From positions 62,001 through 126,000 of the forward strand of contig CAKTYZ010000005.1 of assembly GCA_934635225.1 (NCBI GenBank): a stretch of DNA of 64,000 nucleotides, written 5' to 3'. Below are positions 9,418 through 17,062 of this stretch, one piece after another. The position numbers and the translations under genes were made by a program. The DNA comes from an uncultured Kiritimatiellota bacterium. Lineage in GTDB: Bacteria > Verrucomicrobiota > Kiritimatiellia > RFP12 > UBA1067. Under the pieces are notes generated by a model. The model was not told the DNA's origin and did not search any database. It saw only the letters and a program-made list of their open reading frames with translations. Every line of letters begins with the position of its first letter. Position 1 is the stretch's first letter.

Positions 9418-10491
9418 TCAGGCTTTTGGAAGCTTCAGCGTGAAGATGCAGCCTTTCGGCCTGTTGGCGCGGACCGTCAGGTCTCCGCCCATCGCTCGCG
9501 CAAACTCCCGTGCCGTGCAAAGGCCGATGCCAAAACCGCCCTTGCCCGATTCCAGCACCGTGCGCGCACGATAATAGCGGCTGAACGCCTTCTTCATCTG
9601 CCGCGCCGTCATTCCCTGCCCCTCGTCAATGAAATCGGCGAACGCGAACGCGGCCTCCTGCCGGAAGCGCACGGAGACGGCCCCGTACGGCGCGGCATAT
9701 TTGAGGTCATTGCCCAGAAGATTCCAAAGGATCTGCAAGGTCTGCGTCTCGTCGGCGCAGACGGGCAGCGTCCCGTCTTGAATGTCCACGGGGCCAGACG
9801 TCTCCTCCGCATAGTCCGCCGCAAAAAGACAAGCCGCTTCACGCGTCAGGGCCACAAGGTCGAAGGACTTCCTTTCAGGGGGCTTCCGCCGTCCGCCAAG
9901 GCGCATGAAGTCCTTGATGTTTCCGACGACAAGAAGAAGCCGCTCGTTCAGCCGCCGAGCTTCGGCATCATCCCGTCCAATGGTCAGACGCAACCCGACA
10001 AGCGGCGTCGTGAGGTCATGGGCCGTCGCCGCGAGAAAGTCATCGCGCTCGCGCATGAACCGAACGAAACAGACAACCGCCAACGCGCTGAGCAAGGCCA
10101 AGACGGACGCGACCAACGCGCCGCCGCCATAAAAGATGAGCGCGTACGGGAACGGTCGACGCGCCGGAACCTTTACGACCCGCCATTCATGTGTCCCGCC
10201 GCGCCACCAAACCGTCGTCTCGTGCCCCTCCACCGAATAGCCCCACGGCGCGCCATTGACCCGCCCCGCCTGACGCCAGCCCTTCCGCCGTTCGTCCAGG
10301 ACAGTCACGCGATCAAGACGTCGATCAGCAAGAGACTCGGCGACCTCGCGATACTCGCGGCCGATGCGTCCCGGCTCCGCGCGAACGGCCTTTGGCACGG
10401 AAAGCCCGATCAACGCAGCACCCGCGCCAATCAACAGAATCGCCGGCAGACAGATGAGAAAAGAGAAGAGGACGGTTCGGAAGCGAATCAT
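9418..10491 (-). CDS. orphan sensor histidine kinase
   Basis: This is a 357-residue membrane kinase. A first membrane segment (VLFSFLICLPAILLIGAGAA, residues 6-25) is followed by a periplasmic region of about 95 residues. A second segment (ALIFYGGGALVASVLALLSA) leads straight into an H-box (ATAHDLTTPLVGLR, His phosphorylation site) without an evident HAMP domain. The catalytic domain has N (LLGNDLKYA), G1 (DEGQGM) and G2 (GGFGIGL) boxes. The ATG at 10491 overlaps the stop of the ELM1-like gene as ATGA, so the two are co-translated. No response regulator is encoded nearby, so its partner is unknown. Confidence 0.85.
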   Translation of the reverse strand: MIRFRTVLFSFLICLPAILLIGAGAALIGLSVPKAVRAEPGRIGREYREVAESLADRRLDRVTVLDERRKGWRQAGRVNGAPWGYSVEGHETTVWWRGGTHEWRVVKVPARRPFPYALIFYGGGALVASVLALLSALAVVCFVRFMRERDDFLAATAHDLTTPLVGLRLTIGRDDAEARRLNERLLLVVGNIKDFMRLGGRRKPPERKSFDLVALTREAACLFAADYAEETSGPVDIQDGTLPVCADETQTLQILWNLLGNDLKYAAPYGAVSVRFRQEAAFAFADFIDEGQGMTARQMKKAFSRYYRARTVLESGKGGFGIGLCTAREFARAMGGDLTVRANRPKGCIFTLKLPKA

Positions 10492-11423
10492 AGCCCCATC
10501 AACCGCCGCGCAGACGCAAAAGCCGCCGAGAGATCGACCTTGCGCGAACATCCGCAAGATTCCTCGCCCTGCCAAGCGGCATAACCGCCGGCAACCAACC
10601 CATCCACGAACCGGCGGAACTTGTGCGGCCCTGGATTCAGGTTGTCGAGCGCAATGACTTCCGCCGTACCGAAGGTGCACGCCTCAGAGAGCATCCCCGT
10701 CGATTCCGCCGAGACGTAGAGCCGCTTGGCGAGACTCACAAACGCCGGAATCGGATTGAAATGGTCTTGGGAATAGAGCAGCTTGTAGTCCCACGGATAC
10801 GAATCGATGACCGCCTCCACCTCGGGCGGCGTCCGACGTGAGGTCGTCACGGCCTTCTTGCCCGGACACGCGAAGACGGCGTCCAACTGGCGTCGCATCC
10901 AGTCCGCCGTCATTGTCGAACACTTGTTCGGCCCTCCGACGATTACGGCGATGTCCGGCACGATATCCGTGCGGACGCGGAAGTCCGCCACGCCCTTCGC
11001 ATAGAACGCCGCGTCATTCGCCACGAGGTTCGCCGGAATCTCGATCACGTTCGGAGCTCTTGGCGGTCGGTCGAACGCCGGTGCCAAGATGCAGTCGAAT
11101 GTCGCGATGCGATAGCCGCGCGGATAGAGGACAACGCCGCACTTGACGCCCAGCCGTCGCGACAGGGCCTTCGCCGCGTAAAACGTTCCGGAACCCGTCC
11201 CCACGACCGCCGCGCAACCATCGGCAGTCACGTCATCAAGTCCGCACACGAGCGACGGACAGCTCACGCCCAACCGGTCGAAGAGATAGCTGAGAGCCTT
11301 GTGGAACTTCGACTTGAAACGAACCGCCGCCAATGTCGGATTTCCGCCCAACGCCCGCACAAAAGCTCTCGACTGGTTCTCATGCCCGGCCTTGCCGTCC
11401 GTCAAGATCAGAATCTTCTTCAT
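10488..11423 (-). CDS. ELM1/GtrOC1-like (DUF1022-type) putative glycosyltransferase-fold protein
   Basis: This 311-residue soluble protein resembles the ELM1 family: an N-terminal KILILTDGKAGHENQS motif, a central VGTGSGTFYAAKALSRRLG, and a C-terminal SAESTGMLSEAC...VIALD segment typical of the GT-B-like fold. Bacterial members have been tied to lipopolysaccharide core or polysaccharide assembly, but no reaction can be assigned here. Its start is 20 bases downstream of the beta-helix gene and its stop overlaps the histidine kinase start by four bases, so three genes form a probable operon. The family assignment is from motif memory. Confidence 0.65.
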   Translation of the reverse strand: MKKILILTDGKAGHENQSRAFVRALGGNPTLAAVRFKSKFHKALSYLFDRLGVSCPSLVCGLDDVTADGCAAVVGTGSGTFYAAKALSRRLGVKCGVVLYPRGYRIATFDCILAPAFDRPPRAPNVIEIPANLVANDAAFYAKGVADFRVRTDIVPDIAVIVGGPNKCSTMTADWMRRQLDAVFACPGKKAVTTSRRTPPEVEAVIDSYPWDYKLLYSQDHFNPIPAFVSLAKRLYVSAESTGMLSEACTFGTAEVIALDNLNPGPHKFRRFVDGLVAGGYAAWQGEESCGCSRKVDLSAAFASARRLMGL

Positions 11424-11443
11424 GCCCGTGCGTGGAACGTCCC

Positions 11444-12763
11444 TCACTTGATCGCCTGCGCGCCCTTGCCGGGCAGGGCGCCGAAGAGCTTGAGCGCCAT
11501 CTCCCACGGGTAGCGGTTCGCGTACATGTCGCACTGCGTCTTGACCGTGCCCTGGAGCGGAAGCCCGAGGACGCTCCGCAGCGCGTTGCACTTGCCTTCG
11601 TCGAGCTTCGTCTTCTCGGAGTACTTCATCGTCAGGAAGGCGTTGAGGTACTTCGGGTCGATGCGGCCCTCGAACGCCTTGGGGTCCGCGAGGTCTACGT
11701 TGCCCTCGATCGACTCGATGCCGTCCGTCCCCTCCAGGTCCTCGAAGCCGTCCACGCGCACCTTCGCGATGGAGGGCGAGACCGTCATCTGGATGTCGCT
11801 CTCGCGGTTGAGGAAGAAGACGTTGCCGTCGATCTTGATCTTCTTGTCCTTCGGGTTGCCCATCGTGTTGTCGAGGCCGCTCATCACGTTGAGGCCGATC
11901 ACGTTGTCCTTGATCTCGCTCTCGACCTTCGTGTTCGTCCTCACGCCGTAGCCCATGCCCTGGAGGTCGTTCTTCGTCGTCCAGGTGAAGAGGACGGTGT
12001 TGTTCTTGAACTCCCACTTCACGGCGGGCTTCGGGTTCGTGCAGTTCACGTTCGCGCCGATGAGGCGGTTGTTGACGAACACGCAGTTCTCGATCTCGAC
12101 CTCGCCCTTCCACCAGTTGAGGTTCACGCCCATGTTCGAGCCGTTGACGAACACGCAGTTCTCGATCTCGATGTCGCCCTCGCCGCGCGAGGCCGTCGCC
12201 GAGTAGATCGAGTAGCGGTCGGCGCTCACGCACTTGTCGGCCGGGTTCTTCGCCGGGCCCTGCAGCCACATGCCCGTGTCGAAGCCCTCCGGCTTGCCCT
12301 TCACGGCGTGGTAGCTCGACGCGAAGCCGTCGTCGAAGATGAGGCCGTCGAGCTTCATCTTGAAGCCCTTGGGGGCCTTCGCGGGCGACTTCTCGAACTC
12401 GATGTGCAGGATGCCGCGCCCGGCGCCCTTCTTGTCGTTGTGCTCGTTCGCGGGCTGGAAGAGCGTGCGGTGCGCGAGCGGGTCGCGCGTGGCGAAGTCC
12501 GCGGAGTACCCGCCGATGATGGAGACGGGCTTCGTCATCATGAACCAGCCGCACTTCATCTTGCCGGGGTAGCTGCCCTCGGCGAGGTGGATCACGTCGC
12601 CCGTCTCGGCCTTTTCGAGGGCCTTCCAGAGGTTCTTGAGCGGGGCCTCCTTCGTGCCCGCGTTCTTGTTCTTGCCGTTCGCGAGCGACACGTAGAGGTC
12701 CGCCGCCTGCGCGCCGAACGCCAGAGATGCGGCCGCCGTGGCCGCCAACAGGAACTTGTTCAT
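11444..12763 (-). CDS. secreted right-handed beta-helix protein
   Basis: This is a 439-residue exported protein. It has a Sec signal peptide (MNKFLLAATAAASLAFGAQA, cleaved before ADLYVS), then a DUF1565-like start (YVSLANGKNKNAGTKEAPLK...GDVIHLAEGSYPG) and a parallel beta-helix. Within the helix EIENCVFVNG and EIENCVFVNN recur 80 bases apart at the DNA level. Such proteins bind or cleave polysaccharide, but no catalytic residues are recognisable. Codon choice is extreme: Lys is almost only AAG, Asn AAC and Glu GAG. That is far tighter than in neighbouring genes and suggests very high expression. A ribosome site (AAAGG) precedes the start. Confidence 0.8.
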   Translation of the reverse strand: MNKFLLAATAAASLAFGAQAADLYVSLANGKNKNAGTKEAPLKNLWKALEKAETGDVIHLAEGSYPGKMKCGWFMMTKPVSIIGGYSADFATRDPLAHRTLFQPANEHNDKKGAGRGILHIEFEKSPAKAPKGFKMKLDGLIFDDGFASSYHAVKGKPEGFDTGMWLQGPAKNPADKCVSADRYSIYSATASRGEGDIEIENCVFVNGSNMGVNLNWWKGEVEIENCVFVNNRLIGANVNCTNPKPAVKWEFKNNTVLFTWTTKNDLQGMGYGVRTNTKVESEIKDNVIGLNVMSGLDNTMGNPKDKKIKIDGNVFFLNRESDIQMTVSPSIAKVRVDGFEDLEGTDGIESIEGNVDLADPKAFEGRIDPKYLNAFLTMKYSEKTKLDEGKCNALRSVLGLPLQGTVKTQCDMYANRYPWEMALKLFGALPGKGAQAIK

Positions 12764-12809
12764 CGTCTTGACCTTTCGTATATAGTGTGTTCGTGGCGTG
12801 ATTGCCAGT

Positions 12810-12822
12810 TGACAGTGTGTCA
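12810..12822. promoter_or_regulatory. possible operator at the start point of the beta-helix gene
   Basis: TGACAGTGTGTCA is a perfect 5-bp inverted repeat with a 3-bp centre. It covers the predicted transcription start (about 12818) just downstream of the -10 box at 12825-12830. The position fits a repressor site; the regulator is unknown. Confidence 0.35.
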
Positions 12823-12824
12823 GC

Positions 12825-12833
12825 ATTATACCA
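12825..12833 (-). promoter_or_regulatory. extended -10 promoter for the beta-helix operon
   Basis: The minus strand reads TGGTATAAT, 61 bases upstream of the ATG at 12763. No convincing -35 is present. Confidence 0.7.
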
Positions 12834-12909
12834 AAAATCATCGAGTGGAGGAAGTGGGGCCCCGAATTCACCGGGTGGTGTAGGTTGCAGAGCTTAATGC
12901 AAGAACGGG

Positions 12910-12985
12910 TTGCGTTTACCCTCTTCAGACAAGAAGAAGTCATAATCCCTCTCTTCCTCCCGAGGGAGGAAGACTTGCGTTTACC
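12910..12985 (+). repeat. two TTGCGTTTACC direct repeats left of the transposase
   Basis: The copies lie at 12910-12920 and 12975-12985. Three more (one with an A for G) lie at 14663-14673, 14720-14730 and 14740-14750, all in the same orientation, so they are not the inverted ends of an insertion sequence. Confidence 0.6.
12952..12973. repeat. perfect 10-bp inverted repeat
   Basis: TCTTCCTCCC and its complement are separated by two bases (GA). It sits 140 bases upstream of the transposase start. It could block read-through into the element or act as a protein site. There is no T-run on either side. Confidence 0.55.
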
Positions 12986-13112
12986 TCCGCAATCGACGAT
13001 TTCGCCGAGATGAACGCAACCGTCGCGTTCCGTGTAGACTATCCCTCCGGGTTCCGTCGAACGACCTGGCGTCAGGCCGCGACGGATATCATCCAACGAA
13101 AGGAAAGCCGAC

Positions 13113-14507
13113 ATGGCGAAACACATGAACGGAAACGACCGATGCAGGATTGAATTCCTGCTCGGACTGAGATGGCCGGTCTCGGAGATAGCCGCCGACC
13201 GGGGAAGGCCCGACTCGACGATCCAGCGGGAAATCCTCAACCGCAGGGTCTGGGTCAGCCGCGGATACGGATGCTCCAACCGCGTCTGCGCGAACTACGA
13301 CGCCTGTTCGAGAATCCGGGGATACGGAAACGACCCGAAGAGGCTCTTCAGAACGACGCCGAAGTGCTTCACGGTCTGCCCCGAGTTCCGGGAGGCCGTC
13401 TGCACGAGACTCGGGAGCTCGCCCTACGTCTGCAACGGATGCGAGAGATTCCACTCCTGCCCGCTGAAGAAGAGGCTCTACGTCGCGGACAGCGCACAGG
13501 CGAACTACGCGGGGACGCTCAGGAAATCCAGAAGCGGCGTCCATCCCGACAACGACCGTGTCGCCGAGATGAACAAGATCCTCTCGCCCTGCATTCTCAG
13601 GAACCAGTCCGTCAGACACGTGATGGCCTGCAACGCGGAAATCTTCAAGGGCATCGCGGAACGCACCATCTACGGATACATCAAGGCCGGGCTCTTCGAC
13701 GTGAATGCGAGCGACCTTCCGTTCGCCGGAAGAAGAAAACCCGAAACGAGGAAGGCCGAGACGAGGACGAACGCGAAATGCCGCGTCGGAAGGACGCACG
13801 ACGAGCTGATCGCCTACCGCAAGGCCAACCCCGATCTCTCCGTCGTCGAGATGGACACCGTCATCGGACAGGTCGGGGGAAAGGTGCTGTTCACGTTCCA
13901 GTTCAACGACTGCGGGCTGATGCTCGCCTTTCTCCGCGACGCCGGAACAGCACAGACCTGCACGCGGATCGTCAACCTGCCCTGGGGAATCGCGGGCCCC
14001 GTGCTTTTCCGCGAGATCTTCGCGATCATCGTCACGGACAACGGGCCCGAGTTCAGCGATCCCGACGGCATCGGGCTCTACAGACCCGATCCCGTCCACA
14101 GCTCGACGAAACGCGTTCCCCGCGGCATCCGCCTGTTCTACTGCGATCCCTACTGCTCGAGCCAGAAACCGCACGTCGAACGCAATCACCGCGAAGTCAG
14201 GCGCATCCTCGAGCACGGGACGTCGTTCGACGCGCTCGTGCAGCAGGACGTGGACCTCGCGATGTCGCACGTCAACAGCTACACGCGCGACTGGCTCGGA
14301 GGGAAATCGCCCTACGACGTCTTCGTCGAACGACACGGAGAGCGCGGAAAGGAATTCCTCGACAGGCTCGGCATCCGCCGCATCCCGGGCAACCAGGTGA
14401 CACTCGACCCCATTCTGCTCGGAATGAAGTTCAAACGCCATGCCGACAAGGTTGTAATGGAACGTTACGGCGTGAAGAAGTCGGACAAGATCGACATCGA
14501 GAAGTAA
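13113..14507 (+). CDS. IS30-family transposase
   Basis: This is a 464-residue DDE transposase. The N-terminus has a helix-turn-helix (WPVSEIAADRGRPDSTIQRE) typical of IS30. A Cys-rich segment follows (CSNRVCANYDAC, CNGCERFHSCPLKK), then the catalytic core with Asp in VVEMDTVIG, Asp in IVTDNGPEF and Glu in KPHVERNHREVRRIL. Length fits the long IS30 subgroup. An AAAGGAAAG ribosome site precedes the ATG. The gene looks intact and is the only transposase in the window. A hairpin follows the stop codon. Confidence 0.92.
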   Translation: MAKHMNGNDRCRIEFLLGLRWPVSEIAADRGRPDSTIQREILNRRVWVSRGYGCSNRVCANYDACSRIRGYGNDPKRLFRTTPKCFTVCPEFREAVCTRLGSSPYVCNGCERFHSCPLKKRLYVADSAQANYAGTLRKSRSGVHPDNDRVAEMNKILSPCILRNQSVRHVMACNAEIFKGIAERTIYGYIKAGLFDVNASDLPFAGRRKPETRKAETRTNAKCRVGRTHDELIAYRKANPDLSVVEMDTVIGQVGGKVLFTFQFNDCGLMLAFLRDAGTAQTCTRIVNLPWGIAGPVLFREIFAIIVTDNGPEFSDPDGIGLYRPDPVHSSTKRVPRGIRLFYCDPYCSSQKPHVERNHREVRRILEHGTSFDALVQQDVDLAMSHVNSYTRDWLGGKSPYDVFVERHGERGKEFLDRLGIRRIPGNQVTLDPILLGMKFKRHADKVVMERYGVKKSDKIDIEK

Positions 14508-14511
14508 GATA

Positions 14512-14529
14512 GGCCCTCTCGCGAGGGCC
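14512..14529. terminator. hairpin directly after the transposase
   Basis: GGCCCTC and GAGGGCC pair perfectly around a TCGC loop, five bases after the transposase stop. There is no U-tract on the plus side; read on the minus strand it is followed by TATCTTACTT. It may end transcription from either direction. Confidence 0.45.
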
Positions 14530-14591
14530 CAGAGCTCAACCCGCACTCGGACGACAGCCGAAAATTCTCCCCGGGTGCGGGCAGCGTGAGC

Positions 14592-14600
14592 ATTGTATCA
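14592..14600 (-). promoter_or_regulatory. candidate extended -10 promoter reading antisense to the transposase
   Basis: The minus strand reads TGATACAAT, matching the extended -10 pattern used elsewhere in this window. A transcript from here would contain two strong hairpins (14540-14581 and 14512-14529) and run into the 3' end of the transposase in antisense. Confidence 0.35.
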
Positions 14601-14662
14601 AAAGACCGAGAGGTCCGCTTGAAAAGCATCGAAGAAGATTCATTTCTTCAAGTCTCGACGTC

Positions 14663-14750
14663 TTGCATTTACTCCCGCAAGAAAAACGAACAGTCAAAAG
14701 AAACAAAGCAGACCAAAACTTGCGTTTAGGTCTGCTCACTTGCGTTTACT
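14663..14750 (+). repeat. three TTGCRTTTA direct repeats right of the transposase
   Basis: The copies are at 14663-14673, 14720-14730 and 14740-14750. The last two are exactly 20 bp apart and each is followed by TCTGC after two variable bases. Confidence 0.55.
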
Positions 14751-14776
14751 TCTGCGCGCTACGATGAAACCAAAAT

Positions 14777-15002
14777 GGTAATATCTAACGGGTCAGCAAA
14801 GAAGAGAGGAAGGCCAGGGGGTCAACCAAAGAAGAAAAGCGAACAACGACACCCCATAGACGCCGGGGACGATCTGGAACGGATGCGTCAACCGATGCGG
14901 ATGGAAGGGGCGTCTCCATGCGGATGGAAGAGCCACCCCCATAGCAATCATAATAAAGTGGCTTAAGGAGTTTCTGCTGACCCACCCCCTTTACAAGTCA
15001 CC
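14777..15002 (+). pseudogene. remnant A of a shared ORF with an AT-hook-like start
   Basis: The first 40 bases (14777-14816) are identical to 52847-52886, and both encode ISNGSAKKRGRP. Bases 14962-15002 match 53136-53176 and encode LKEFLLTHPLYKSP against LKDFLMSHPLCKSP. The two ends are out of frame here. I read this as an internally decayed copy of a small gene whose basic KKRGRP segment resembles an AT-hook. The tail overlaps the last bases of the next gene. The rest of the 14508-14990 gap holds the transposase hairpins and direct repeats. Confidence 0.5.
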
Positions 15003-17045
15003 TTCCTTTCCGTATTCAAATCGTTTTCCGTCAACCTCGACGAACGGCGCCTCTCCCTCTCGCGCGGCGGCATTCACGCCACATCCTTCGATGCGCCAAC
15101 CGTAGGGCGCAAGGCGATGCCCCTCGACCACACGCGGGACGTCGCCGAGATTCACGACGAACCGGACACCGCCGTAGGTCGCGACAATCGTGCCGTCATC
15201 CAGCGGCGTCGAGGGGTCAATCCCGCGCGCGAACAGCGGACTTCGGTCATGCCGGAACTCCGAGACCCTGCCGCCGACCGTCTTCGCCAACACACGAGAC
15301 TGGATGACATGGAGCCATTCGTACCACTTGACCGTCGCCGCGTCCTGCCGGATCCTGTCGGCTGAATAGGCGACGACAATGTTGTAGCCCAGCGCGAGAA
15401 CCCATGCGAGGACGCGCTCGTTTTTCGTAAAGCCCGCCAGGTCGTGATGGTAGAACAGGAGCTTGTCTCGGAACATCCGCTGGGCGATCGGCTCGAACGA
15501 GAACGTGTCGGCAGGGAAGTCGCCCGCCTTGAAAAGCTTGCGCCCGACCATGTCCACGAGCGGCACGGTCTTCCACGCGCACCCGGTCAGGCCAAGCTCC
15601 GAATCGGCGACGCGGTCGAACCCGTCCTCCGTGAAGAGGGGCATGTGCCGACTGTCTTCCTCGACGATGGAGATCATTCCCTCCTCGTGCGCGGTCGGCG
15701 ACGGCGAGAACGGACTAAAGTCCCGATACCACGGCAGCGAACCACACTGGTCCTGGAACAGGATGTCCGCCCCGCACACGTCGCGGAAGACGCGGCGCGT
15801 CTCGCGGTTCGCGGTCTGCACGGCCGGATGCCAATAGGTGATGTTGTAGCCCTTCTTTCCCGGCCCGTAGACAAATGCCATGAACGAGCCGTCTCGTTTG
15901 CGGAGCAACGGGGCCGTCCCTGCCTGTTTGAACGCGGCGGACTTCGGCTCGTCGCCCCACCAGCAGGGATTCGTGTAGGGCATGAACAGTCCGCCTCGGC
16001 GGTGGATCGTCTCGACCATGCGGCGCACCTCGTCCTCCGTCCCGAACTGAGGTTTCGGCGGCCAGAAGTCGGGATAGCCCCGATCAAAGCCGTGCGGCAT
16101 GTAGTCATGAACGTGCACCAGCGTCGGCATCGGCATCACGCGCGCGGCGGCCTCGATCTGCACCGCCGTTCCCGGGCTGACGAGAAAGAGCGGCGAGGCG
16201 GCAAGCTTGCGCAGGAACGCCGAGTCGCCGTGGCAAGCGGCCTTCGACGCCAGCGTGCGTCCGAGGCCGTTCTCGCGCAAGTACGCCGCGAGCGACGTGT
16301 CGACGGTTTCCCCTTCCACAATCCGCACCACCGGCGTCCGGGCGTTCTGGCCCGCCTCCACCCACAGCGCCGAACTCCGCGTGTAGAAGCCGCCGCGCAC
16401 ATCGCCTCCGACCGCCGAGACGCCCGGCACGAACGGCGTCGGGGCTTTCCACGGCTCGAAGCCGCCGCGCCGCTGGACGCCGTAGACCTGGACGGACGCC
16501 CCGCCTTTCGTCTCCAGTCGCGCCCAATCGGCGAAGAGCGGCGGATACGGCACCCGGTAGCGATGCTGTCCGACGAAGAACTTCTCGTTGAACGCAAGGC
16601 CCGTCGTCTCGTTGCCGCGTCCGGGATACACGAACCGCGCGACGTCCGACGCGGCGAAACGCAAGTTCGCGGGAAACGCGATCTCCTCAACGACCCCCGT
16701 CTTCGCCGCCACGTCCGCCTGCAGGGCCAACGAGCCGTCTTTCATCAACTTCGTCACGACCCGCACGTCCGCGAACGGCGACGTCCATGTCGAGAAGACC
16801 CGGTCGCCGTCGCGCGTCTCGGCGAAGCGACCGCCGTCGCAGCCGGCGGCGACCTGCGTCGCCGTGACGACGCGACCGCCCTCGAACCGCAGGGACCAGA
16901 GCCCCGACTCGCCCGACGCGAAGTAGACGCGGCCACCAGCCTCGGACGCTTCCAGACGGCCTTCGGATATGCGAAGATCAGCGCGTACCGCCGACGCCAG
17001 CAACACGAAGGCCGCGAGAAGCCCCCTTTTCCCCATGCGCATCAT
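14991..17045 (-). CDS. secreted glycoside-hydrolase-like protein (DUF6259 type)
   Basis: This is an exported protein of 684 residues. A Sec signal peptide (KRGLLAAFVLLASAVRA) is followed by a beta-rich domain of about 250 residues. A TIM-barrel-like domain follows (VHVHDYMPHGFDRGYPDFWPP, GGLFMPYTNPCWW, ADILFQDQCGSLPWY, PLFTEDGFDR), and a small C-terminal beta domain ends the protein. The pattern is that of DUF6259 proteins, thought to be glycosidases; candidate acids are the Asp of FQDQ and the Glu of FTEDG. I prefer the ATG at 17045 over 17066 because AAAGGAG lies 9 bases before it; the 17066 ATG overlaps the previous stop. It is the last gene of its operon. Confidence 0.7.
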   Translation of the reverse strand: MMRMGKRGLLAAFVLLASAVRADLRISEGRLEASEAGGRVYFASGESGLWSLRFEGGRVVTATQVAAGCDGGRFAETRDGDRVFSTWTSPFADVRVVTKLMKDGSLALQADVAAKTGVVEEIAFPANLRFAASDVARFVYPGRGNETTGLAFNEKFFVGQHRYRVPYPPLFADWARLETKGGASVQVYGVQRRGGFEPWKAPTPFVPGVSAVGGDVRGGFYTRSSALWVEAGQNARTPVVRIVEGETVDTSLAAYLRENGLGRTLASKAACHGDSAFLRKLAASPLFLVSPGTAVQIEAAARVMPMPTLVHVHDYMPHGFDRGYPDFWPPKPQFGTEDEVRRMVETIHRRGGLFMPYTNPCWWGDEPKSAAFKQAGTAPLLRKRDGSFMAFVYGPGKKGYNITYWHPAVQTANRETRRVFRDVCGADILFQDQCGSLPWYRDFSPFSPSPTAHEEGMISIVEEDSRHMPLFTEDGFDRVADSELGLTGCAWKTVPLVDMVGRKLFKAGDFPADTFSFEPIAQRMFRDKLLFYHHDLAGFTKNERVLAWVLALGYNIVVAYSADRIRQDAATVKWYEWLHVIQSRVLAKTVGGRVSEFRHDRSPLFARGIDPSTPLDDGTIVATYGGVRFVVNLGDVPRVVEGHRLAPYGWRIEGCGVNAAAREGEAPFVEVDGKRFEYGKEGDL

Positions 17046-17062
17046 CGGTGACGCTCCTTTCG

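Larger units (their letters stand above)
12905..14765 (+). mobile_element. IS30-type insertion region, ends not resolved
   Basis: This is the stretch around the transposase, about 350 bp on the left and 250 bp on the right without other genes. It holds five direct copies of a TTGCRTTTA motif, two on the left and three on the right, plus several hairpins. I could not find matching terminal inverted repeats or a target duplication, so the limits given are only where this repeat-rich sequence starts and stops. Confidence 0.4.

Noticed and set aside
12905..14765. Terminal inverted repeats for the IS30-type element
   Set aside because: I compared the left and right flanks for complementary ends and found only direct repeats; no convincing inverted pair or target duplication.
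15444..17051. Long plus-strand open frame of 535 codons opposite the secreted glycosidase-like gene
   Set aside because: It is an antisense shadow of a high-GC gene: Arg/His-rich, no domain, no ribosome site, while the minus strand has a signal peptide and family motifs. The same applies to long antisense frames over gspF, clpC, exosortase and the GH5-like gene.
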